DNA of 64,000 nucleotides from Flavobacterium bernardetii (lineage in GTDB: Bacteria > Bacteroidota > Bacteroidia > Flavobacteriales > Flavobacteriaceae), in assembly GCF_011305415.1 (NCBI RefSeq), contig NZ_JAANOQ010000006.1:124001-188000 (forward strand), given 5' to 3'. Position numbers and translations under genes: made by a program. Numbering within the stretch: the stretch's first letter is position 1; the number at the start of each line of letters is the position of its first letter. Below the pieces are notes generated by a model, which worked only from the letters and a program-made list of their open reading frames with translations, was not told the origin of the DNA and did no database searches. Positions 8,801-16,447 of the stretch are shown in pieces.

Positions 8801-9688
8801 ATGAGAATTAAATTTTTCTATTTATCAATATTCTTTTTCATAAAGATAATAAGTAGTGATCAGACAGTTAAAAATGAATATGATATATATTTACATAATG
8901 TAGATAAAGCTAATGCCCTTGATGAAAATGGAAATTATCCTGAGGCATTAAAATATTATAATTTAAGTATTGAATTTGCAAAAAAACATTCAGAAATAAA
9001 TATTTATGGGCATCTATATATGGCTAAAGCATCAATATATTTCAAAATTAATAAATCTAAGCAAGGAATAAGAGAAGTTGAAAACGCAATTATTGCAGGG
9101 AGTGAATTAGAAGTTATTGATTATGATTATTTTTTTTCTGATTCAATTTCAAATAAAATTAATAAGGTGATTTCACCTAAATATTTTGATTTAATAAAAA
9201 AGAAATTTCAAATGATGAAAAATCCTGAAGCTTTTATTGAAGTTGAGAAACTTATTAAAATAGACCAATTTTACAGAGTTAATGAAAGCTTGTTTTTATC
9301 TACAGTTAAACAAAAAAATGATGCTTTTTGGGATTCTTTTAAAATTACAGATTCAATAATAGCGTTAGAGTGTGTAAGTTTAGTTAAAAAATTTGGTTGG
9401 AAAAACGAAATGTGGCCTATAATGTGGCATAATAGAGATACGTACAAACAAGCGAATGATTTTTGGAATTTTATGATTCCTTATATTAACAAGGAGATAG
9501 ATAAAGGAAATTTGCCTCATTCTTTTTTTGCTATTTATGAAGATTATATCAGTAAAGAAAAAACAGGATTCACAATTTACGGAACATTGCCTTTTAAGGT
9601 TGATAAAAACACAGTAAATATTAAGAGAGCAGAAGTTTTTTTACCAGCATTACCAGATGATGTAATAGATAGTTTTAATAAAGGATGA
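8801..9688 (+). CDS. Secreted TPR-like protein of a two-member local family
   Basis: 295 residues with an N-terminal hydrophobic signal (1-19). Residues 25-100 look like tetratricopeptide helices (ALKYYNLSIEFAKKHSE... YMAKASIYFKI). The second half has DQFYRVNE, MWHNRDTYKQ and EIDKGNLPHSFFAIYEDYI. The protein at 18298-19317 has the same plan (signal, TPR-like helices, YRITQQ, NEIKKGNIHPRDIAFYND), so the two are distant paralogues. The spaced D-Q-x-x-R, His and Asp pattern recalls DUF6624, which I cannot confirm. The stop overlaps the next ATG (ATGA), so it is translationally coupled to the truncated maturase fragment. Function unknown. Confidence 0.7.
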   Translation: MRIKFFYLSIFFFIKIISSDQTVKNEYDIYLHNVDKANALDENGNYPEALKYYNLSIEFAKKHSEINIYGHLYMAKASIYFKINKSKQGIREVENAIIAGSELEVIDYDYFFSDSISNKINKVISPKYFDLIKKKFQMMKNPEAFIEVEKLIKIDQFYRVNESLFLSTVKQKNDAFWDSFKITDSIIALECVSLVKKFGWKNEMWPIMWHNRDTYKQANDFWNFMIPYINKEIDKGNLPHSFFAIYEDYISKEKTGFTIYGTLPFKVDKNTVNIKRAEVFLPALPDDVIDSFNKG

Positions 9689-9960
9689 TAGTTAATATTC
9701 AAAGTGAAAGTGATGACAGAAGTACTGACGATGTGATTACTTGGATAAAACACTTATTTACACATATTGAGCTAAACTGTATTTTTGGAGAAATAAATGT
9801 AAATGACATAAATATAGGTCTTTCAAATAAAGGAATAACGTATAAATTAGGTAAATACGAAGTTAATGAAAAGAGTACCTTTTGGTATAGAAGAGGTATT
9901 GTTGATTTTAATAGAAATAAGATTTGTTCGGATTTAAAAATTGAAAAAAATTATAACTAA
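9685..9960 (+). pseudogene. N-terminal fragment of a grasp-with-spasm ATP-grasp peptide maturase (GwsG-like)
   Basis: 91 residues. The opening MIVNIQSESDDRSTDDVITW and the STFWYRRG motif at about residues 67-74 are the standard N-terminal domain of the ATP-grasp maturases of grasp-with-spasm peptide systems, which are normally around 300 residues or more. Everything after about residue 80, including the whole ATP-grasp catalytic domain, is missing, and the frame runs into unrelated sequence. No SPASM/radical-SAM partner is present in the window. Hence a decayed maturase gene. It starts in an ATGA overlap with the upstream gene. Confidence 0.65.
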
Positions 9961-10471
9961 AGATTCAAATGCAAAAATATTCGTCTATGCTGGTATAGAT
10001 CATATTTTGGAAACAAATCCTCCAAAAAAAAGAATGGCAGAATACTTCAAGGAACTAACCGGAATTAATCCTGTGACGCTAAACCAAATAAAAATAACTT
10101 CTGATATTCCAACCGAGTTTGAGATTTTCTCATCAACAGATTTTAATACATTTAATGGATTGGCTACAAATGTTGATTTTTATATTGTAAACAACATAAA
10201 ACCTTCGCTAATAGATGTATATAAAGACGAAGAATTTGGAAAACTAAACCTAAAATTTAAAAAACTTATAATTAATAAAAAGGAAAATACATTAGTTAAA
10301 ATTTACAATAAAAACGAATATAATAAACTAAAATTTAACGCTATTCCAATTTCTATTTTCATTTATGACATAGAAAACACCACTATTGAATTCCCAAAAG
10401 GAAACTATTTTATTAAATTTTCTACGTTAAAAAACGATTCGTTGTTTGAAGATTTTATAACTGTTGATTAG
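9941..10471 (+). pseudogene. C-terminal fragment of an uncharacterised conserved protein
   Basis: 176 codons open from a TTG at 9941, overlapping the maturase fragment by 20 bases in another frame. The segment NAKIFVYAGIDHILE followed by MAEYFKELTGINPVTLNQ is a pattern I recall from the C-terminal half of larger uncharacterised Bacteroidota proteins, so the N-terminal part appears to have been lost when this junction formed. No signal peptide and no usual start. It could still be expressed by readthrough, but a gene remnant is more likely. Function unknown. Confidence 0.45.
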
Positions 10472-10545
10472 AATCCAAAATAGTATATAAATTCCTCAAT
10501 CACATACAAGCCGATAGCAACGATTCCGGTTCAACTTGTTTAAAA
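10471..10545 (+). pseudogene. Remnant of the 5' end of a C39-peptidase transporter gene
   Basis: Bases 10471-10545 match 12187-12260, the start of the intact transporter gene, including the codons for QADSKDCGPTCLK. In the remnant the codon for the catalytic Cys reads TCC (Ser) and no start codon is present. It joins the response-regulator remnant directly at a shared TTTAAAA, indicating a deletion between two export cassettes. Confidence 0.7.
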
Positions 10546-10665
10546 GAAAATCCAATAATAAATTAACTTTATCCTATTTTAAGGAAATTAAAATCTAAAA
10601 AAATAAGTTATAAAATTGCGGTTTTCCCGTAATTTTTTCTGAATTCCTTTTTGTAGTATTGTCAG
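10541..10665 (+). pseudogene. Remnant of the 3' end of the response regulator plus its downstream promoter-like segment
   Basis: Bases 10541-10598 encode a diverged version of the last 19 residues of the regulator at 7772-8386 (KRKSN, KLTL, FK, IKI conserved, then TAA). The similarity continues through the noncoding segment to about 10665. With 8331-8450 this is one of four 3'-end duplications in the window. The rest of the stretch 10666-10780 shows no gene. Confidence 0.75.
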
Positions 10666-10780
10666 ATTCATAAAACAGCAAAAAAACGACGCTTATTGTC
10701 TTTTACTTATTCTAAACAGACCTAGAAAAGTTTATCATTGTTTATGAATACTTACTATTAGTAATTTAAAAAACAATAAG

Positions 10781-11070
10781 ATGGTTACTCTTCTGAACAA
10801 ATATTTAGATAAAAATGGTTATAGTAACCAGAAAGAATCATTAGAAGATTTATTTTTATCTCATCCCAATTATCCTAGCCTATTTGCAATTAAAGATTCT
10901 CAAAATTTGCTTCTATTGAGAACATAGCCATTAAGGCTTCTAAAGAACAATTTTTGGATTTACCAGATAAATTTTTGGCCGTATATGAAAATAACATTGT
11001 GAATGTCAATAAAACCTCAACATCCATAACAATTGAAACAGATTGTAAAAAAACAAAAACAGAATTTTAG
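10781..11070 (+). pseudogene. Frameshifted N-terminal domain of a VKOR/thioredoxin-type protein
   Basis: ATG 10781 opens MVTLLNKYLDKNGYSNQKESL... with LSHPNYPSLFAI (a C39-like N-terminal domain that precedes vitamin-K-epoxide-reductase/thioredoxin fusions in this phylum). That frame stops at 10925. The natural continuation FASIENIAIKASKEQFLDLPDKFLAVYENN is in another frame and runs to TAG at 11068. So there is one frameshift near 10905, and the membrane VKOR core that should follow is absent. The adjacent gene at 11110 looks like the remaining C-terminal half. Confidence 0.65.
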
Positions 11071-11109
11071 ATTGCATCCCAAATTAATTAATTTTAAAAA
11101 ATAAACAAA

Positions 11110-11913
11110 ATGCTAAATCTGCTAAAAAAATGGTATACTTTATACATTGCGGTTTCATTCATAATCATCATTCAAAGTGTTGTTTTTGAATTTGTTAACA
11201 TATATGGAATTAATACTTCCCTATTAACGTTCTATAACATCATTTTTTCAACTCTTTTACTGATATGTTTTTGGTTTTTTGTGAATCAAATCGTAGTAAA
11301 CAAAATTAAATTTGAAAAAGAAATAAAGGAATTAAAAAAATTTAAAAGGAATTTCAATTTTTTCCAATTTCATTATAAAAGTATTGACGAATATGATGGT
11401 TTTGACGAATTAAAAGGGATAACATTTGGCAAGAAAAACAGTTCTACACAATTAACACTAATATTAAACCCAAGTTGCAATACTAGTCGTGAAACATTTG
11501 AAGAAGCCTATGAGGTTTTTCAAAACTATTCTGAAAAAATCTATTTAAATATTCTTTTTAATGTTAATCCTAGCAATACAGAAAATCCTAATAAATCAGT
11601 TGCGGAAAATTTGCTAGCTTTAAATGAACAAGATCCAGAAAAAGCGAAAGAAGCTATAATAGATTGGTATATTAACCAAACCGATTTAAAAACTTGGAGA
11701 AGAAAATGGAACATTGAAATACCACATTTACTTACCAACAAACAATTACAGAACCAATATTTTTGGTGTTTGAAAAATGAATTTAACAACACACCTATAA
11801 AAATAATTAACGAAAATTTATTTCCTGATGAATATAATATAGGTGAATTAAAATTCTTTATTACTGACTTTCAAAAAGAATTTAAATATGAAGAATCATT
11901 AAAAGCAGTATAA
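11110..11913 (+). CDS. Membrane-anchored thioredoxin-like protein (probable C-terminal half of a VKOR fusion)
   Basis: 267 residues: two transmembrane helices (about 12-33 and 40-62), a charged linker, then a thioredoxin-like domain from about 95. The active-site region is LNPSCNTSRETF, with one Cys where related proteins have Cys-x-x-Cys/His, so redox function is doubtful. The rest (AIIDWYINQTDLKTWRRKW, WCLKNEFNNTPIKIINE with its cis-Pro site) matches the thioredoxin end of VKOR fusions found beside GG-peptide exporters, where they are thought to handle disulfides of exported peptides. Its stop overlaps the dead start of precursor 2. Probably a truncated remnant that still has an open frame. 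Confidence 0.6.
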   Translation: MLNLLKKWYTLYIAVSFIIIIQSVVFEFVNIYGINTSLLTFYNIIFSTLLLICFWFFVNQIVVNKIKFEKEIKELKKFKRNFNFFQFHYKSIDEYDGFDELKGITFGKKNSSTQLTLILNPSCNTSRETFEEAYEVFQNYSEKIYLNILFNVNPSNTENPNKSVAENLLALNEQDPEKAKEAIIDWYINQTDLKTWRRKWNIEIPHLLTNKQLQNQYFWCLKNEFNNTPIKIINENLFPDEYNIGELKFFITDFQKEFKYEESLKAV

Positions 11914-12136
11914 CCAATTTAAAGAAATTGATAATTAAACAACTGAGAAAAATGAGCAGAAATCAATTAAAGGTGGAATAGCCATCGATTTTAGTCAATT
12001 TTGCTCATGCCAGTTTTACCAATTCACAATGAGTCAATCACAATGCTTAGCATTACCAAGATTTCAAAAACCGATCTGGACAGGAACTAAGTGTTCAGCT
12101 ACTGGAACAGGATCATGTGACGGCGATAATACTTAA
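11910..12136 (+). pseudogene. Broken double-glycine leader peptide precursor 2 (Cys-rich core)
   Basis: The leader reads TNLKKLIIKQLRK from 11913, then one base is missing in the A-run 11948-11952 before NEQKSIKGG; the core after GG (from 11978) has 52 residues with five Cys and ends SCDGDNT at TAA 12134. The triplet at the expected start is ATA (11910-11912), inside the stop of the upstream gene. A single G-to-A change would have turned an ATGA stop-start overlap into ATAA, keeping the upstream stop but removing this start. A terminator follows. Two lesions, so likely not made unless the sequence is in error. Confidence 0.6.
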
Positions 12137-12144
12137 TTTTCATT

Positions 12145-12176
12145 AACTACCTAAAAATATTTTTTAGGTAGTTTTT
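12145..12176 (+). terminator. Terminator between precursor 2 and the transporter gene
   Basis: Stem AACTACCTAAAAA / TTTTTAGGTAGTTTTT with a 3-base loop, 9 bases after the precursor 2 stop and 29 bases before the transporter start. Partial readthrough would set a high peptide to transporter ratio. Confidence 0.8.
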
Positions 12177-12204
12177 AACTATTTTTGAACCCAAATTAAA
12201 AGAA

Positions 12205-14409
12205 TTGAAAAAATTTCCTAATTACAAACAAGCCGATAGCAAAGATTGTGGCCCCACCTGTTTAAAAATAGTAGGTAAACATTATGGCAAAAACATAAAC
12301 ATACAACAATTAAGAGATTTTAGTGAAACCACAAGAGAAGGAAGTAATTTGCTTTTTTTATCTGATGCTGCTGAAAAAATTGGTTTTCGCACCCTTGGTG
12401 TTAAATTAAACTTAGAACGCTTAAACGAAGCGCCTTTGCCTTGCATTTTGCATTGGAATAAAGAACATTACGTGGTACTTTATGACATCAAAAAAGGAAA
12501 ATATTTAGTCTCAGATCCGGGTTTCGGATTAATAGAATACAATCAAACTGATTTTATAAAATTCTGGATTGGAAACAATGCAGACAATTTCACTCAAGAA
12601 GGTGTGGCTTTATTATTAGAACCAACACCCATTTTTTACGATTTAGAAAGTGTCACTACAGATAAAGATGGTAAGAAAAAGTCCTTAGGTTTTGGCTTAT
12701 TATCTCGTTATGTACTAAAATATAAATCGTTTTTAATACAATTAGCTGTTAATCTTCTAGCAGGAAGTGTTTTACAATTAATTTTTCCGTTTTTAACGCA
12801 AAGTATTGTCGACGTTGGTATTCAAAACCAAGACATGAGCTTTGTGTACATGATTTTATTTGCTCAATTGTTCCTTTTTGCGGGAAGAATGGGTTTAGAA
12901 TTAATTCGAGGCTGGATTATGCTTCACCTTTCTACTAGAATCAACATTTCATTAATTTCTGATTTCTTTATCAAATTAATGAATTTACCTATATCTTTTT
13001 TCGATGTTCGTATGACGGGTGATATCATGCAACGCATCAACGACCACCATCGAATTGAAAAAATATTGACTACATCGTCCTTAAACGTTATCTTTTCTGT
13101 TTTTAACATGATTGTGATGGGCGGCGTTTTAGCTTACTATAATTTAATGATCTTTTTTGTATTCTTCGCTGGAAGTATCTTGTATTTCGGATGGATTACC
13201 CTTTTTTTAAAGCGACGAGAAACATTAGATTACAAACGTTTCTCAGAAGTTTCACAAGAACAAAGCAAAGTAATTGAATTGATAAACGGAATGCAAGAAA
13301 TCAAATTGCACAATGCCGAAAAACAAAAACGTTGGGGTTGGGAATATGTACAAGCGAGATTATTCCGCGTTTCTACAAAAGGTTTAATCTTAGAACAAAC
13401 ACAATCATCAGGTTCTCAAATCATTAATGAATTAAAAAATATTTTTATCCTTGTTTTATCTGCCAAACTGGTTATTGATGGTACAATTACCTTAGGAATG
13501 ATGCTGGCCATTAGTTCTATAGTTGGAAGTTTAAATGGACCCATTTCACAACTTATTGGTTTTGTAAGAGAACTTCAAGATGCTAAAATTTCCCTAGCGC
13601 GTTTATCTGAAATTCACGAAAAAGAAGACGAAGTTCAACAAGAAGTACATCAATCCAATGATATTCCAAATAATGAAGACATTACGATTAAAGACCTATC
13701 ATTTCGTTATTTAGGTTCCGATATTTCCGTGTTAGACAATTTAAACCTTACCATTCCAGCCAATAAAATCACAGCCATTGTAGGAACAAGCGGAAGTGGA
13801 AAAACCACTCTCATGAAATTACTTTTAAAGTTTTACGAACCACAAAACGGAGAAATTTCAATTGGAAATGCACAACTAAAAAACATTTCTCAAAAAGCGT
13901 GGCGAAACAATATTGGTGCCGTAATGCAAGAAGGTTTTATTTTCAATGATACAATTGCTAACAACATTGCTATTGGCGTAGATATTATCGACAAAGCGCG
14001 TTTGGTTTATGCAGCAGATGTTGCGAATATTAAAGAATATGTTTCTGGTTTACCTTTAGGATATAACACCAAAATTGGTTCTGAAGGTGTTGGAATGAGT
14101 ACAGGTCAAAAACAACGTTTATTAATTGCAAGAGCGGTTTATAAAAACCCAGAAATGTTGTTTTTCGATGAAGCGACTTCTGCGCTTGACGCGAATAACG
14201 AAAAAGAAATCATGGAAAAGCTAGATATATTTTTCAAAGACAAAACCGTTGTGGTTATCGCGCACCGATTAAGCACGGTTATGAATGCTGATCAAATTGT
14301 GGTATTAGAAAAAGGAAAAATAATTGAAATAGGAAACCACGAAACCTTAGTGGCAAAAAAAGGAAACTACTTTAATTTAGTGCGAAATCAGTTGCAGTTA
14401 GGAAGTTAG
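12205..14409 (+). CDS. Peptidase C39 domain ABC transporter (exporter of GG-leader peptides)
   Basis: 734 residues. The N-terminal C39 cysteine peptidase (1-135) has catalytic Cys15 in KDCGPTC, His in EHYVVLYD and Asp in VSDPG, cutting after the double glycine of substrates. The membrane domain spans about 165-455. The ABC ATPase has Walker A GTSGSGKT (about 527-534), signature MSTGQKQR (divergent from LSGGQ), Walker B MLFFDEATSALD and H-loop IAHRLST. The only usable start is TTG at 12205; the frame is open upstream to a stop at 12169 without any ATG. With the HlyD protein it forms a type I export system. The C-terminus LQLGS lies where an inserted repeat begins. Confidence 0.93.
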   Translation: MKKFPNYKQADSKDCGPTCLKIVGKHYGKNINIQQLRDFSETTREGSNLLFLSDAAEKIGFRTLGVKLNLERLNEAPLPCILHWNKEHYVVLYDIKKGKYLVSDPGFGLIEYNQTDFIKFWIGNNADNFTQEGVALLLEPTPIFYDLESVTTDKDGKKKSLGFGLLSRYVLKYKSFLIQLAVNLLAGSVLQLIFPFLTQSIVDVGIQNQDMSFVYMILFAQLFLFAGRMGLELIRGWIMLHLSTRINISLISDFFIKLMNLPISFFDVRMTGDIMQRINDHHRIEKILTTSSLNVIFSVFNMIVMGGVLAYYNLMIFFVFFAGSILYFGWITLFLKRRETLDYKRFSEVSQEQSKVIELINGMQEIKLHNAEKQKRWGWEYVQARLFRVSTKGLILEQTQSSGSQIINELKNIFILVLSAKLVIDGTITLGMMLAISSIVGSLNGPISQLIGFVRELQDAKISLARLSEIHEKEDEVQQEVHQSNDIPNNEDITIKDLSFRYLGSDISVLDNLNLTIPANKITAIVGTSGSGKTTLMKLLLKFYEPQNGEISIGNAQLKNISQKAWRNNIGAVMQEGFIFNDTIANNIAIGVDIIDKARLVYAADVANIKEYVSGLPLGYNTKIGSEGVGMSTGQKQRLLIARAVYKNPEMLFFDEATSALDANNEKEIMEKLDIFFKDKTVVVIAHRLSTVMNADQIVVLEKGKIIEIGNHETLVAKKGNYFNLVRNQLQLGS

Positions 14410-14422
14410 AAGCGGGAAGTCT

Positions 14423-14491
14423 GAAGATGGAAGATGGAAGATGGAAGATGGAAGATGGAAGATGGAAGATGGAAGATGGAAGATGGAAGAT
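14423..14491 (+). repeat. Heptanucleotide tandem repeat (GAAGATG)n
   Basis: About 9.9 perfect copies of GAAGATG run through 14423-14491, in the gap between the transporter stop and the four-helix-bundle start. Perfect short arrays of this sort vary in copy number by slippage. Confidence 0.95.
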
Positions 14492-14515
14492 AATGGAAAA
14501 TAAAAATTAATATCA

Positions 14516-14875
14516 ATGAGTTTCAAATTTGAAAAATTAATAATTTGGCAAAGAGCGATGGACTATGGCGAAGAAATTTATACTATGTCATTGCTATTTC
14601 CTAAACATGAGATATATAACCTTTCTTCTCAAATACTTAGAGCTTCTGATTCTGTTGCTTTAAATATTTCAGAAGGTTCAATCTTACAATCAAATGCAGA
14701 ATTTAATCGTTTTCTTGGTTATTCTGTTCGTTCTTTAGCTGAAACTGTAACTTGTTTACATAAATCAAAAAGAAGAAACTACATTACACAAGAGATATTT
14801 GACAAACAATATAATGAAGCTTTTAACTTAATGAATATGTTAATTGCTTTTAAATCGAAAGTAAAAAATGACTGA
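14516..14875 (+). CDS. Four-helix-bundle protein (rRNA intervening-sequence family)
   Basis: 119 residues of the small all-helical family first seen in 23S rRNA intervening sequences. Landmarks are KFEKLIIWQRAMDYGEEIY (2-20), SSQILRASDSVALNISEGS (37-55) and RFLGYSVRSLAETVTCL. Proteins of this family occur widely in Bacteroidota, often inside repeat-flanked insertions. Here it separates two genes that are normally adjacent, and its last 8 bases overlap the HlyD start. Cellular role is unknown; binding of RNA or protein is speculative. Confidence 0.88.
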   Translation: MSFKFEKLIIWQRAMDYGEEIYTMSLLFPKHEIYNLSSQILRASDSVALNISEGSILQSNAEFNRFLGYSVRSLAETVTCLHKSKRRNYITQEIFDKQYNEAFNLMNMLIAFKSKVKND

Positions 14876-16202
14876 ATTTAAAACACCTAACGCTAAACTC
14901 CCAGCTTCAAACTCCCAGCTTCCAGCTCCTGACTTCGAACTACGCAGCGAAGAAGTACAAGATATTCTTACCAAAGTTCCGAATTGGATGATCCGTTGGG
15001 GCACCTTTTTAATTTTTGGAATTATTTTATTGTTGTTATTCACTTCTTGGTTTATCAGATATCCAGATGTAGTGACAAGCGAAATTATTATCACTACTAA
15101 CACGCCACCAGAAAAATTAGTCGCAAAAGTACATGGGAAAATTCAGGCGATTTTAATTGAAGACAAAGCCAACGTGAAAGCCAACACACCTTTAGCGGTG
15201 ATTGAAAACTCGGCAAACTATAAAGATGTTTTTTTGTTGAAATCGACTATAGAAAACATCGATTTGAATAAAAGTGAATTCCCATTTGAAAAATTTAATA
15301 ATGCTCAATTGGGAGAAGTGGAAGCTAGTTTTGCTGTTTTTCAAAAACAATATATTGCAGATCATTTAAACAAAAAGTTACATCCTTTTGATGTAGAAAC
15401 TAATGCGCAAGGTTATGAAAAGACACAATTAGCCGAAAGATTAGAGTTGTTAATTGCTCAAAAGTCAATTACTGAAAATGAATTACAAATTCAAAAAAAT
15501 GATGTCAACCGACAAGAAACCCTATTTAAAAAAGGGGTAATTTCAGCACAAGAAATCGAAAAACAACGCTTAATTTATTTGCAAGCGGAGAAAAATTATA
15601 AAAATTTATTGAGCTCCATTTCTCAAACTAAATCTTCGATAAACGATTTAAAAAGAAACAATCAAACCACTCAAATTAACGAAAATAAAGAAAACACCAA
15701 TTTAGAAACTAATGTGTTACAAGCGTTTTACCAACTAAAAAAAGCCATTAAAGATTGGGAATTAAACTATGTTTTTCGTGCTTCCGATGAAGGAATTGTT
15801 TCGTTTTTACAAATTTGGTCAGTGAATCAAAACATTACAGCAGGAGAAAATATGTTTGCCATAATTCCAACACAACAAAATGGCTTCATTGGTAAACTAA
15901 AAGCAGCCGCTTTAAACTCAGGAAAAATTAAAGAAAACCAACGTGTAAATATTCGTTTAGCCAATTATCCTGACAAAGAATTCGGAATTTTAAAAGGAAA
16001 AGTAAAACGAATATCATTAACGCCAGATAAAGATGGAAATTTATTAATGGATATCGCTTTGCCAAATGGTTTGGAAACTTTGTATAAAAAGAAAATTCAA
16101 TTTCAACAAGAAATGCGCGGTTCCGCAGCTATTATTACAGAAGATTTACGTTTAATTGAAAGAATTTTTTATCAGTTTAGAAGCATGTATCAAGTGGAGT
16201 AA
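14868..16202 (+). CDS. HlyD-family periplasmic adaptor for the peptide exporter
   Basis: 444 residues: one transmembrane helix (about 43-63), then a lipoyl/barrel-sandwich half (KVHGKIQAIL), a long coiled coil (about 200-290, QLAERLELLIAQKSITENELQIQ and on) and a second half ending in a beta-barrel region (RVNIRLANYPD). It links the inner-membrane C39 transporter to the outer membrane. Residues about 5-22 (rich in Pro, Ala, Ser, Leu) are translated from an intergenic repeat; the usual family start would be near FELRSEEVQDIL at residue 23. Its 3' end has a diverged duplicate at 16747-16947. Confidence 0.9.
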   Translation: MTEFKTPNAKLPASNSQLPAPDFELRSEEVQDILTKVPNWMIRWGTFLIFGIILLLLFTSWFIRYPDVVTSEIIITTNTPPEKLVAKVHGKIQAILIEDKANVKANTPLAVIENSANYKDVFLLKSTIENIDLNKSEFPFEKFNNAQLGEVEASFAVFQKQYIADHLNKKLHPFDVETNAQGYEKTQLAERLELLIAQKSITENELQIQKNDVNRQETLFKKGVISAQEIEKQRLIYLQAEKNYKNLLSSISQTKSSINDLKRNNQTTQINENKENTNLETNVLQAFYQLKKAIKDWELNYVFRASDEGIVSFLQIWSVNQNITAGENMFAIIPTQQNGFIGKLKAAALNSGKIKENQRVNIRLANYPDKEFGILKGKVKRISLTPDKDGNLLMDIALPNGLETLYKKKIQFQQEMRGSAAIITEDLRLIERIFYQFRSMYQVE

Positions 16203-16254
16203 ATGAAAATTAATTATGCCATAAATGAGATGATTATAAATCCTAAATATAGAA

Positions 16255-16293
16255 AACACTCCACTTAAGCTATTGCAGAAAGTGGAGTGTTTA
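16255..16293 (+). terminator. Hairpin after the HlyD gene
   Basis: A 13-bp perfect stem AAACACTCCACTT / AAGTGGAGTGTTT with a 13-base loop, 50 bases after the stop. The T-tract is only three bases, so termination strength is uncertain. Confidence 0.5.
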
Positions 16294-16447
16294 AGAATGC
16301 TATTTCATTTACAAAATCTTTAAATAAAAGAACAAGCATAACTCCTGTTCAATCCATTAAAAACTTGAATTATTAATATAATTTTAACTTGACTCAATAC
16401 ATAACTATTTACAAACAATTACTTAATTCAAAGTCAAAATAATATTA

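Larger units (their letters stand above)
14402..14936. mobile_element. Repeat-bounded four-helix-bundle cassette inserted between transporter and HlyD genes
   Basis: The 18-bp arms 14402-14419 (GAAGTTAGAAGCGGGAAG) and 14919-14936 (CTTCCAGCTCCTGACTTC) are imperfect inverted repeats, 15 of 18 matching. Between them lie a heptamer array and the four-helix-bundle gene. The left arm supplies the last codons of the transporter and the right arm codons of the HlyD N-terminus, so the cassette appears to have been inserted at the junction of an existing two-gene operon. No transposase. Confidence 0.5.

Noticed and set aside
14423..14491. Tandem repeats as a possible CRISPR array
   Set aside because: Units are 7 bases without spacers and no cas genes are in the window.
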